A stretch of 37,550 nucleotides of DNA from an uncultured Bacteroidales bacterium (lineage in GTDB: Bacteria > Bacteroidota > Bacteroidia > Bacteroidales > P3), in assembly GCA_947168515.1 (NCBI GenBank), contig CAMVMF010000032.1:1-37550 (forward strand), read 5' to 3'. A program made the translations under genes and the position numbers. Numbering within the stretch: the first letter of the stretch is position 1; each line of letters begins with the position of its first letter. Positions 8,888 to 18,307 of the stretch are shown here, piece after piece. The notes beneath the pieces are model-generated. The model did not search any database, was not told the DNA's origin, and saw only the letters and a list, made by a program, of their open reading frames with translations.

Positions 8888-9004
8888 CTTACTTTTTAGT
8901 TTTTACTTTTTAGTTTTTAAATTAATAGGATGGCGGTGGGGGATGGCATAAAAAATGAGACAGTCCCTTGTGGGGGCTGCCTCTCTTTGGTGTGTTATTG
9001 TCGA

Positions 9005-10210
9005 TTACTTGTTGCTTTCTTCGACGGACTCTTTGATGAGCTGGAAGGTGGCTTCGATGTCGTTGTCGAGACCCATGCTGAAACGGATGAGGCCTTCGCT
9101 CATGCCCATTTCTTTCTGGATGTCTTCGGGCACTTCGGAGCTGGTGCTCTTGCCGCTGTTGCTGAAGAGGGTTTTGAAGTAGCCGAGGCTTACGGCAAGG
9201 TAGCCGACACCTTTCTGCTGCATGATTTCCATGATGCGGCTGGCTTTGTCGGCGGTGCCCATGTCGATGCTGATCATGCCACCATAGCCGTAGCCTTGGT
9301 TGCACATGCTGTTGAAGATGTCGTAGTCGGGGTGCTCGGGCAGTCCTGGATAGTTGTACTTGAAGCCCACTTCTTTAAAGCGTTTGGCCAGATACATGGC
9401 GTTCTCGCCGTGTTTCTTCATACGGATGTGGAGGGTGTGGAGGTTCTTGAGGATGGAGGCGCTGCGCATGGGGTCCAGCACTGGGCCGAGGAGCATGCAG
9501 GTGCCGTTGTTGACGTCGATGAGGCTGCCAATGTACTCGGCACTGCCACAGATGGCACCGGCCACACAGTCGTTGGTGCCGTTGACATATTTGGTCATGC
9601 TGTACACGGTGACGTCGGCTCCCAGCTGGCAGGGGCTGAAAATCATGGGTGTGAAGGTGTTGTCGACGATGAGTTTGGCACCGGCGGCATGGGCAATCTT
9701 GCTCAGCTCGGGAATGTTGGCGATGCGGAGCAGGGGGTTGTTCATGGTTTCGGTGTAGACGACCTTGGTGTTGGGGTGCTCGGCCAGGGCTTTCTTGACG
9801 GCATCGAGGTTCTGCATGTTGACGAAGGTGGTTTCGACACCGAATTTCTTCAGGTAGTTGGCCATGAAGGCGAAGGTGCCGCCGTAGGTGGTCATGGAGC
9901 TGACGATGTGGTCGCCACATTTGACCTCATGGAGCAGGGCGCAGGTGATGGCAGCAAGACCGGAACCGGTGACCCAGGCAGCCTCGGTGCCTTCCATGGC
10001 TGCGAGGGCCTGGCAGAGTGCGAGGTTGGAGGGGTTCCAGTGGCGGCTGTAGAGGAAGAAACCCTCGGTCTCGCCGTGGAAGGTCTCGGTCATGAGGTGT
10101 GCCTCGGGGAAGGTGAAGGTTGCACTGTCGCAGATTGCGGGGTTGACACCACGGTTGGCATCGCGGCCATCGAGGCGTTGGATGGCGGTTGCAGGATCAA
10201 ATTTTTTCAT
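9005..10210 (-). CDS. Cys/Met metabolism PLP-dependent enzyme (methionine gamma-lyase or trans-sulfuration family)
   Basis: The 401-residue protein has the usual full length of the family. Visible landmarks are Tyr54-x-Arg56 in YSRHWNPSN (PLP phosphate contact from the neighbouring subunit), Tyr109 that stacks on PLP (TTYGGTF), Asp183 in VDNT that binds the pyridine nitrogen, and Lys207 in SMTKY that forms the Schiff base. The family catalyses gamma- or beta-elimination or replacement on sulfur amino acids (methionine gamma-lyase, cystathionine gamma-lyase or synthase, O-acetylhomoserine sulfhydrylase). Gly111 occupies the place of Cys116 in classical methionine gamma-lyase, so the substrate cannot be fixed. 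The gene follows the RsmI-like gene by 60 bp on the same strand. The family is certain; the reaction is not. Confidence 0.9.
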   Translation of the reverse strand: MKKFDPATAIQRLDGRDANRGVNPAICDSATFTFPEAHLMTETFHGETEGFFLYSRHWNPSNLALCQALAAMEGTEAAWVTGSGLAAITCALLHEVKCGDHIVSSMTTYGGTFAFMANYLKKFGVETTFVNMQNLDAVKKALAEHPNTKVVYTETMNNPLLRIANIPELSKIAHAAGAKLIVDNTFTPMIFSPCQLGADVTVYSMTKYVNGTNDCVAGAICGSAEYIGSLIDVNNGTCMLLGPVLDPMRSASILKNLHTLHIRMKKHGENAMYLAKRFKEVGFKYNYPGLPEHPDYDIFNSMCNQGYGYGGMISIDMGTADKASRIMEIMQQKGVGYLAVSLGYFKTLFSNSGKSTSSEVPEDIQKEMGMSEGLIRFSMGLDNDIEATFQLIKESVEESNK

Positions 10211-10270
10211 GATGTTTGATGTTTTTGTTTGTTATTTTTTTGTGTGTTTCTTTTTTGTTTTCAGGAGACG

Positions 10271-10978
10271 TTACTTGTAGAGTAAAAAGATGGTGGGACG
10301 TTTGTTGAGGTCGGGAGGGTCGATGAGCCATTGGCGGGCCAGACGCGACCGTATGTACTGCGTGGGGAGCGTGAGGTCGGTGGCGACACAGATGCGGGTG
10401 GTGGGTTGCAGTTGGTGGGCGAGGTAGTTGAGGAACTTGTCGTTGCGATAGGGGGCTTCGATGAAGATTTGCGTTTGACTGTCGCGGTGGATGGCTACTT
10501 CGAGGCGTTTGAGAAGGGCATCGCGGTCATGCGGTTTGATGGGGGCGTAGCCGTTGAAGGCAAAGTTCTGACCATTGAAACCTGAGGCCATCAGGGCCAT
10601 CATGATGCTGCTGGGACCCACTAGGGGCACGACCTCGATACCACGGCGCTGGGCTTCGGCGGTGATGACGTTGCCGGGGTCGGCGACACAGGGGAGGCCG
10701 GCTTCGGACATGAGTCCGATGTTGCGCCCATGCTGCACGATGGCATCGAGATAGCCGCTAATGGCGGTCAGCGGGGTGTGTTCGTTGAGTTCGAGGAGCT
10801 CCACCTGGTCGAGGGTGGTGGCCGTATAGCCCATGCGCTTGAGGTTGCGACGGGCCGTGCGCTCGTCTTCTACGATGAAGGTGGTGCAGGTGTTGAGCAG
10901 CTGACGGTTGTAGGAGGGTAGCGAAACATCGGGATTGTCGTTGCCGATGGGGACAGGGAAAAGGATAAGCTGTGGCAT
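10271..10978 (-). CDS. RsmI-like SAM-dependent tetrapyrrole-methylase-fold methyltransferase
   Basis: The 235-residue protein has the signature of RsmI-type enzymes, which 2'-O-methylate C1402 of 16S rRNA: FPVPIGN near the N-terminus, SEAGLPCVADPG at residues 91-102 (usually SDAGTPxxSDPG), and VGPSSIMMALMASG at 120-133. It is shorter than classical RsmI (about 280 residues) and seems to lack its C-terminal extension. The second position of the SDAG motif is Glu. Bacteroidota often carry such a short paralogue as well as true RsmI, so the RNA target is uncertain. It lies 127 bp after the pseudouridine synthase gene. Confidence 0.85.
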   Translation of the reverse strand: MPQLILFPVPIGNDNPDVSLPSYNRQLLNTCTTFIVEDERTARRNLKRMGYTATTLDQVELLELNEHTPLTAISGYLDAIVQHGRNIGLMSEAGLPCVADPGNVITAEAQRRGIEVVPLVGPSSIMMALMASGFNGQNFAFNGYAPIKPHDRDALLKRLEVAIHRDSQTQIFIEAPYRNDKFLNYLAHQLQPTTRICVATDLTLPTQYIRSRLARQWLIDPPDLNKRPTIFLLYK

Positions 10979-11105
10979 GGGTTTGTGGGTGTATGGGTGT
11001 TTGCTTGTTTATATCGTGGCCTGAGTTATGTGGCGTTGTGTTGATGGTTACTGCCATGGGTTTCCTGCAGGGGTGCCGGTGTGGCCCACGGCAGCGTTTG
11101 GGCGT

Positions 11106-12170
11106 TTAGATCATCATAAGGTAGCCTACTTCTTTTTCGGTGAGCTCGCGGTAGCGTCCGCGGGGAAGGTCTTTCTTGGTAAGACCGGCGAAAACGACTC
11201 TGTCGAGTTTGTGAACATTGTAGCCGAAGTGTTCGAAGAGACGGCGGACGATGCGGTTCTTGCCGCTGTGGAGTTCCACCCCTACAATGCGCTTGTCGTT
11301 GGCCCCCTGTACATACTGGATGTCGTCGACGTGGATGGGCCCATCCTCGAGTTCGACACCTTCGAGCATCTGTTTCATGTCGTTGCGCGTGACGGGTTTG
11401 TCTAGCTCTACCTGATAGATTTTATAAACTCCGGTGGAGGGGTGGGTGAGATGGCGTGCCAGGTCACCGTCGTTGGTGAAGAGCAGCAGGCCGGTGGTGT
11501 TGCGGTCGAGTCGTCCCACGGGATAGATGCGCTCGGGACAGGCCCCGTCGATAAGCATCATGACGGTTTCGCGATTCTGCGGGTCATCGACGGTGGTGAT
11601 GAAGCCTTTGGGTTTGTTGAGGAGGAAGTAGCGCTTGCGCTCGCTGCGGAGAGTCTCACCGCCGTAGTTGACCACGTCGCCTTCGTGGACTTGGTATCCC
11701 ATCTCGGTGACGACTTTGCCGTTGACGGTGATGCTGCCTGCGGCAATGAGTTTGTCGGCCTCGCGGCGCGAGCAGATGCCGGCATTGGCGATATACTTGT
11801 TCAGACGCGTGGTGCCGTCGTAGGGTTTAGGCGTGGGTGGGGGAGTCTTCTCTTTCTTGACAGGGACTTTTTTCACCCTTTGGGGATCCTTGCCACTCTT
11901 TTCTGCCGTGAACTTTTTCTTGTTGGCATTGGGACCATAGGGACGTTGGCTATGGCTCTTGCCGTGGTGGTTGCGCTTGGAGTTTTGTGCTTTGGGCTCT
12001 GCATTCTGGTCGCCGGAAGGGCTGTTCTCCGATTTGCTGGATTTCTGGTAAGGCCTCTTCTCGCTGTCGTAGGGGCCGCGCGCTTTACGGTCGGCGATGC
12101 GTGGCCGACGGCTGGTCTGAGACTGGCCGTTGCTCTTGTTTTGGTTGTCGTTATTGTTTTTGTGTTCCAT
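11106..12170 (-). CDS. rluB: 23S rRNA pseudouridine synthase, RluB/RsuA family, with basic N-terminal tail
   Basis: Residues 1-118 are a low-complexity tail rich in Asn, Lys, Arg, Ser and Pro, a common feature of Bacteroidota RluB proteins. An S4 RNA-binding domain follows at about 121-170 (TRLNKYIANAGICSRREADK). The catalytic domain carries GRLDRNTTGLLL with the nucleophilic Asp222, and ends near GKNRIVRRLFEHFGY. The enzyme isomerises uridine in 23S rRNA. The frame extends to a TTG at 12188, but the ATG at 12170 gives a more usual start. The gene follows the 138-residue unknown gene after 31 bp, suggesting cotranscription with pheT. Confidence 0.92.
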   Translation of the reverse strand: MEHKNNNDNQNKSNGQSQTSRRPRIADRKARGPYDSEKRPYQKSSKSENSPSGDQNAEPKAQNSKRNHHGKSHSQRPYGPNANKKKFTAEKSGKDPQRVKKVPVKKEKTPPPTPKPYDGTTRLNKYIANAGICSRREADKLIAAGSITVNGKVVTEMGYQVHEGDVVNYGGETLRSERKRYFLLNKPKGFITTVDDPQNRETVMMLIDGACPERIYPVGRLDRNTTGLLLFTNDGDLARHLTHPSTGVYKIYQVELDKPVTRNDMKQMLEGVELEDGPIHVDDIQYVQGANDKRIVGVELHSGKNRIVRRLFEHFGYNVHKLDRVVFAGLTKKDLPRGRYRELTEKEVGYLMMI

Positions 12171-12201
12171 TGTTGAATAGTTGTGCAATTGATATTTTTT
12201 C

Positions 12202-12618
12202 TTAGAATCTCATTTTGTAGGGAAAGCTGGCATCAAGCTCTTGCTTGTTGCGGAGGTCGGCCACCTCGTTGGCAAGCCGGAGGAGTATGTCCAGTTTCAT
12301 AAAACGGAGCCAGGAGAGTGCTTTGTCGTCCTTGCGGCAGGCAAGGCAGAACATGAAGTTGGCCTGATGCAGGTTCTTCAGGACCCAAGCACGGGCGCGG
12401 GGGTCGCCGTCGATGGCATGGGACATCAGCCCCAGCCACGCAAAGCCGTTCTTGACAAGCCAATCCTCGGCATCGCCGTCCTCCTGAAGGAAATTGCTGA
12501 AGGCGGCCAGTTCGGGATGGGCCTGAAGCAGATATTCAAAGAACTCCTTGCTCCCGGCAATAGACTGCTGGAGGGCGAGGAGTTCTTTGACATTGTATTT
12601 CAGTAGGCCGAGGTGCAT
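12202..12618 (-). CDS. Hypothetical helical protein, 138 residues
   Basis: An ATG at 12618 lies 21 bp after the pheT stop. The sequence is predicted mostly alpha-helical, without signal peptide or membrane segment. Notable are several Trp in a short span (EDWLVKNGFAW, RAWVLKNL, LSWLRFMKL) and two Cys in FMFCLACRKD. No domain was recognised. Its position between pheT and rluB suggests a cytosolic role tied to translation or simple cotranscription; this is inference from neighbourhood only. Confidence 0.65.
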   Translation of the reverse strand: MHLGLLKYNVKELLALQQSIAGSKEFFEYLLQAHPELAAFSNFLQEDGDAEDWLVKNGFAWLGLMSHAIDGDPRARAWVLKNLHQANFMFCLACRKDDKALSWLRFMKLDILLRLANEVADLRNKQELDASFPYKMRF

Positions 12619-12639
12619 GGGTACTAAAGATTAGCAGGG

Positions 12640-15126
12640 TCAGGCCCTGATGTGGGCTCCGAGTTGGGTCTCAAGATTTTTCTGAATCTTGGCCATTGTT
12701 GCCTCGATTTGTTTGTCGTTGAGGGTCTTGTCCTTGTCCTGCAGGATGAAGCTGACAGCGTAGGACTTCATGCCTTCGGTGATGCCTTTGCCTTCATAGA
12801 CATCGAAGAGGCTGACCCGTTTGAGGAGTTTCTTCTCGGTGGAGTATGCCACCCGTTCGATGTCGACGAATTGTACTTTCTTGTCGATGATGAGGGCCAG
12901 GTCGCGGCGCACTTCGGGGAACTTGGGTATTTCGACATAGAGCACCTCTTTGGTGGGATAGCCCTTGAGGATGAGCTCCCAGTTGATGTCGGCATAGAAA
13001 ACCTCCTGTTTGCAGTCCATGCGTTTGAGCGTCTCCTTCGAAAGCCTGCCGAGGGAGCAGAGCAGTTTGTGGCTGTCGCGGAAGACGAGGTCTAGGCCTT
13101 CGGCGTAGTAGTGCTCCTGGGCGGGGAGGAAGTCGAGCCGGGACATGTTGACGCGCATGCGGCGAAGGATGCTCATCACGTGGGCTTTGAGGTGATAGAA
13201 GTCGACAGGTACCACCGGGGCGTGCCAGCTTTCGGGGGTGTTGCCTCCGGTCATGAAGATGGAGAGGTGGGGCGTTTCGACATACTTGTCGGTGACTTTG
13301 TGGTCGTCGGTGATCTGGTCGGCACTGAGGGACATGGCGTAGGAACGGCCGAACTCATAGAGCTTCTGGTCGTGGATTTTGTAGTTGAGGTTGCGCACCA
13401 CACATTCGAGACCGCAGTAGAGGAGGCTTTGGCGCATGACGTTGAGCTCCTTGCTGAGGGGATTGAGGATGTGCACGTTGCGGGAGGCATCGAAGTCGGG
13501 GTTGTTCTCGAAGTATTCGGCCTTGGTAAGCGAGTTATTCATAATCTCGCTGAAACCGTTGTCGGTGAGGTAGTTGGAGACTACGTTCTGGAGCTTGAGG
13601 GGGTTAGGTTTGGGACTGAAGGAGAGACAGCTGTTGACGTGGTTGTCGATGTTGATATTGTTGTAGCCGTATATGCGCATAATCTCCTCAAGGACATCGC
13701 ACTCGCGATAGACATCGACTTTGCAGGTGGGGATGGCCAAGTGCATGCCCGAGGCTGTTTCGGAGAGGATTTCGATGTCGAGGGAGGTGAGGGCCGTGCG
13801 AATGGCGTCGACGGGTATTTCCTGTCCCACGGCACGGTGGATGCGCTGGAAGTCGATGTCGACCTCGGCACGGTGGATGGGCTGGGGATAGAGGTCCACA
13901 ACCTTGGAGGCCACGGTGGCTCCGGCCAGTTGCTGGAGCAGCAGGACGGCTCGGCGCAGTGCCCAAAGGGTGATGTTGGGGTCGCAACCGCGCTCGTAGC
14001 GGAAAGAGGCATCGGTCTTGAGGCCGTGGCGCTTAGAGGTCTTGCGGATGGAGGTGGGGTTGAAGTAGGCGCTCTCTAAAAAGACCCGTGTGGTCTGGCT
14101 GGTGACACCACTTTTTAGGCCACCGAAGACTCCGGCAATGCACATGCCCTCCTGCTCGTTGCAGATGATGAGGTCGCGCTGGTCGAGCTTGTGCTCAATG
14201 CCGTCGAGGGTGACGAAGGGGGTGCCCTGCGGAAGGGTGCGCACAACGACATGGTCGCCGGCAATCTTGTCGGCATCGAAGGCATGCATGGGCTGGCCTA
14301 CCTCCATGAGGACGAAGTTGGTGATGTCCACCACGTTGTTGATGGGGCGGATGCCCACGGTGCGCAGTTTGTTCTGCAGCCATTCGGGCGAGTCGGTGAC
14401 GTGGACGTTCTCAAGGGTGATGCCGGTGTAGCGGGGACAGAGGGTGGGTTCCTCGATGGTGACGCGGATGGGGTGGGCGCTGGTGTCGGCAGCTTGGGAG
14501 AGGTCCGCCACTTCGGGCCAGAGGATTTTCTTGTTGGCTCCCTGGCGGGTGTTGAGCACTGCCACGATGTCGCGTGCTACGCCGATATGCGAGGTGGCAT
14601 CAGAACGGTTGGCAGTGATGGCTACTTCGAGGGTGTGGTCCTCTTCGAGGTGGAAGTATTCCTTGGCGGGCATTCCCACGGGTGCATCGTCGGGAAGCAC
14701 CATGATGCCGGCATGGTCGGAGCCGAGCTGCAGCTCATCGGCAGCGCAGAGCATGCCTTCGGAGACGGCTCCGCGGAGCTTGCCTTTCTTGATCTCGTAG
14801 AACTCGGTGTCGGAGGTGTAGATCTTGGTGCCTATCTGGGCACAGACAACCTTCTGTCCGGCGGCGACATTGGGGGCACCGCAAACGATGTCGAGGGGAC
14901 GGTCGGCACCTACGTCGACGGTGGTGATGTGCAGGTGGTCGCTGTTGGGATGGGGTTCGCAGGTGAGTACCTGTGCGATGACGACATGTTCTAGGCCGCC
15001 TTTGATGCTTTCTACCTTTTCGACACCTTCGATTTCGAGGCCGGAGAAGGTGAGGAGGTCGTCGAGTTCGTTGGGCGTAAGGTCGGTGTCGACATACTCA
15101 CGGAGCCATTTATAGGAGATTTTCAT
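12640..15126 (-). CDS. pheT: Phenylalanine--tRNA ligase beta subunit
   Basis: The 828-residue protein has the full PheT architecture. It begins KISYKWLREYVD, followed by the tRNA-binding OB fold (about 40-150, HPNSDHLHITTVDVG), the B3/B4 domain (about 210-370, with RPINNVVDITNFV), the B5 domain (about 405-475), the catalytic-like core, and the C-terminal anticodon-binding FDX-ACB domain (from about 735, YVEIPKFPEVRRDLALI). It pairs with PheS, which is not in the window, to charge tRNA-Phe. The gene follows glnS by 80 bp on the same strand and probably shares its transcript. Confidence 0.97.
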   Translation of the reverse strand: MKISYKWLREYVDTDLTPNELDDLLTFSGLEIEGVEKVESIKGGLEHVVIAQVLTCEPHPNSDHLHITTVDVGADRPLDIVCGAPNVAAGQKVVCAQIGTKIYTSDTEFYEIKKGKLRGAVSEGMLCAADELQLGSDHAGIMVLPDDAPVGMPAKEYFHLEEDHTLEVAITANRSDATSHIGVARDIVAVLNTRQGANKKILWPEVADLSQAADTSAHPIRVTIEEPTLCPRYTGITLENVHVTDSPEWLQNKLRTVGIRPINNVVDITNFVLMEVGQPMHAFDADKIAGDHVVVRTLPQGTPFVTLDGIEHKLDQRDLIICNEQEGMCIAGVFGGLKSGVTSQTTRVFLESAYFNPTSIRKTSKRHGLKTDASFRYERGCDPNITLWALRRAVLLLQQLAGATVASKVVDLYPQPIHRAEVDIDFQRIHRAVGQEIPVDAIRTALTSLDIEILSETASGMHLAIPTCKVDVYRECDVLEEIMRIYGYNNINIDNHVNSCLSFSPKPNPLKLQNVVSNYLTDNGFSEIMNNSLTKAEYFENNPDFDASRNVHILNPLSKELNVMRQSLLYCGLECVVRNLNYKIHDQKLYEFGRSYAMSLSADQITDDHKVTDKYVETPHLSIFMTGGNTPESWHAPVVPVDFYHLKAHVMSILRRMRVNMSRLDFLPAQEHYYAEGLDLVFRDSHKLLCSLGRLSKETLKRMDCKQEVFYADINWELILKGYPTKEVLYVEIPKFPEVRRDLALIIDKKVQFVDIERVAYSTEKKLLKRVSLFDVYEGKGITEGMKSYAVSFILQDKDKTLNDKQIEATMAKIQKNLETQLGAHIRA

Positions 15127-15206
15127 TGTTGTTTCTTGTTATTTTTGAAGTTGTTGGGGCTATTATTTAGGCTACAGGATAGTGAGGTTCCTGTTTCTTG
15201 CAATTT

Positions 15207-16901
<1,695 letters not shown>

Positions 16902-16961
16902 CTTTATAAATTATTCATTATTATATACTTATTTTAAAGGCGCATTACACACTTTAATCAA

Positions 16962-16993
16962 CAAAATTACTAAATATTTTTAATATATGCAAA
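16962..16993 (-). promoter_or_regulatory. Promoter of glnS-pheT run
   Basis: On the minus strand TTTG (16993-16990) is followed after 20 bases by TAATTTTG (16969-16962). Both elements and the spacing match the Bacteroidota primary sigma consensus (-33 TTTG, -7 TAnnTTTG). Confidence 0.65.
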
Positions 16994-17422
16994 TTAAGTG
17001 CCTGATTAATTTTAATTCGTTGTTTTTTAGTGGACTTCTATCAATCCCCTTATTCCTTTTCCTGTTCCATGAGATACCATAAAAATGATTCGTTTGATTG
17101 GAGCTCCCTTGTATAGGATAACTATCGTTTTGACCAGTAAAAAAAGCATACTGTTACATTTTTGAGTTCTAAATCCTGAGTGGGCAGAGTCTGTCGCAAT
17201 CCTGATTTCTCAACAGCCTAGGAGAGGTTGAATTTGAATAATCTCACATAAGCCGATCGGCGCAGTGCCGTGTTAGCGGTATAGACCTATACAGGATCTG
17301 GGTGGGACGCGACTATAGCGACAAACTGTGCGGCAGCCAGCAGCAATTCTGATTTCTATGGCCATTCAGGCAGCATCCTCAACGCACAAACTCTTTTCAA
17401 ACTACAAAATAATGATGCGAAG

Positions 17423-17454
17423 TTGCCTTTATTTGATTTTTATTTGTATCTTTG
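17423..17454 (+). promoter_or_regulatory. Promoter of the LEA-like lipoprotein gene
   Basis: TTG at 17423-17425 and TATCTTTG at 17447-17454 are separated by 21 bases. The start codon follows 29 bases later. Confidence 0.65.
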
Positions 17455-17483
17455 CGGAAGTGAAATTTTAAACTTTTTGTGAT

Positions 17484-18149
17484 ATGAAGAAATCTTTAAT
17501 TGCTGTTACTGTGGCGTGTAGCTTGCTCTTTAGCTCATGCTCTTTCTTGGACAATCTTGCAAATAATCTGTCGAGTATTGCCAATCTGCTCAACTGCGAG
17601 TACTCTCTGAAGAATGTGTCTAACGTGACTGTTGCTGGTGTGAACGTAAAAAACGTGACACAAGGCAATATCAACGCCACCGACGTGGTCAAGTTGGTGA
17701 GTGCCATCACCAGCAAGAGTGTGCCACTGGGACTGGACGTGAACATCAATGTGAAAAATCCTACCTCCACCAACGCCCTGCTGACTACCATGGATTGGGC
17801 TTTGGATGTGGCCACTACCGAGTTCGCCAAAGGTGTTACCGATAGGAATTATAACATCACAGCCCAAAAGACCACTACGGTGCCTCTGGGTGTGAGTACC
17901 GACCTTTACAGATTGTTCAGTAACGATGGTATCAATTCGCTGAAGGCTTTCGCCGGTAGTTTCAATAGCGAGGGCAAATCCTCTCAGTTAGGTCTGCGTA
18001 TACGTCCTTCGCTAGGAGTTGGCACACAGGTGATTAAAACACCCAATTATATCACTATTTTGAAACCTACAACTACCGCAAACACTTCCACCAGTACTTC
18101 TGGAAACGGCACTGGTTCCATTGGTGGCGGATCCATCAAACTTAAATAG
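17484..18149 (+). CDS. LEA type 2-like (LEA14-like) lipoprotein
   Basis: The 221-residue protein starts MKKSLIAVTVACSLLFSSC. The lipobox LFSSC places the lipidated Cys at residue 19. Residues about 45-135 read like a water-stress/LEA14 immunoglobulin-like domain: VAGVNVKNVT, then PLGLDVNINVKNPTS, then a strand pair ending FAKGVTDR, then VPLGVSTDLYR. This fold is structural and is often found in envelope lipoproteins of Bacteroidota; no catalytic residues are known. The C-terminus is Ser/Thr/Gly-rich low complexity. It is a single-gene unit with its own promoter and terminator. Family call is by pattern only. Confidence 0.75.
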   Translation: MKKSLIAVTVACSLLFSSCSFLDNLANNLSSIANLLNCEYSLKNVSNVTVAGVNVKNVTQGNINATDVVKLVSAITSKSVPLGLDVNINVKNPTSTNALLTTMDWALDVATTEFAKGVTDRNYNITAQKTTTVPLGVSTDLYRLFSNDGINSLKAFAGSFNSEGKSSQLGLRIRPSLGVGTQVIKTPNYITILKPTTTANTSTSTSGNGTGSIGGGSIKLK

Positions 18150-18164
18150 TTTTGTGTATAGTAA

Positions 18165-18205
18165 AAAAAGAGAGCCTCATCTACCGCAGATGAGGCTCTC
18201 TTTTT
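18165..18205. terminator. Strong bidirectional intrinsic terminator
   Basis: An 18-bp perfect stem (aaaaagagagcctcatct at 18165-18182 with its complement at 18188-18205) encloses the loop accgc. It has runs of T on either strand, so it can end both the lipoprotein transcript (plus) and the dipeptidase transcript (minus). A second weaker hairpin, ctgtgtc/gacacag, lies at 18213-18238. Confidence 0.9.
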
Positions 18206-18307
18206 ATTCTCACTGTGTCTCTTTGGTGATTGACACAGAGTCGTTTTGCATGAGTATTTCTTTAGCCGAGGGCTATAAAACCCAAGGGTTTGAAGTGTGG
18301 GTGAGCA

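Larger units (their letters stand above)
8157..9004. other. Gene-free, repeat-rich intergenic region
   Basis: This 848-bp gap carries the second triple-hairpin element (8275-8399), an A-rich plus gaatgga module (about 8402-8475), and the 170-bp MITE-like element (8718-8887). Between them are two small palindromes: tcatgc-ct-gcatga at 8504-8517 and the imperfect aacgaaaacgtttgttcgtt at 8611-8630. A 63-codon open frame at 8184-8375 lies mainly over the repeat element and is not believed to be a gene. Confidence 0.7.
16902..17483. other. Divergent intergenic region between glnS and the LEA-like lipoprotein gene
   Basis: The outer parts hold the two divergent promoters listed separately. The middle (about 17000-17410) has mixed composition and short palindromes such as gccgatcggc near 17253. 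I could not find an RNA gene or a convincing open frame in it; a decayed gene is possible but cannot be shown. Confidence 0.5.

Noticed and set aside
8930..10219. 429-codon plus-strand frame rich in Gly, Val, Asp and His
   Set aside because: Exactly antisense to the PLP enzyme gene, whose active-site residues are intact.
16995..17410. Possible decayed gene between glnS and the lipoprotein
   Set aside because: No frame stays open long enough and no recognisable motif was found in any of the three plus frames or on the minus strand.
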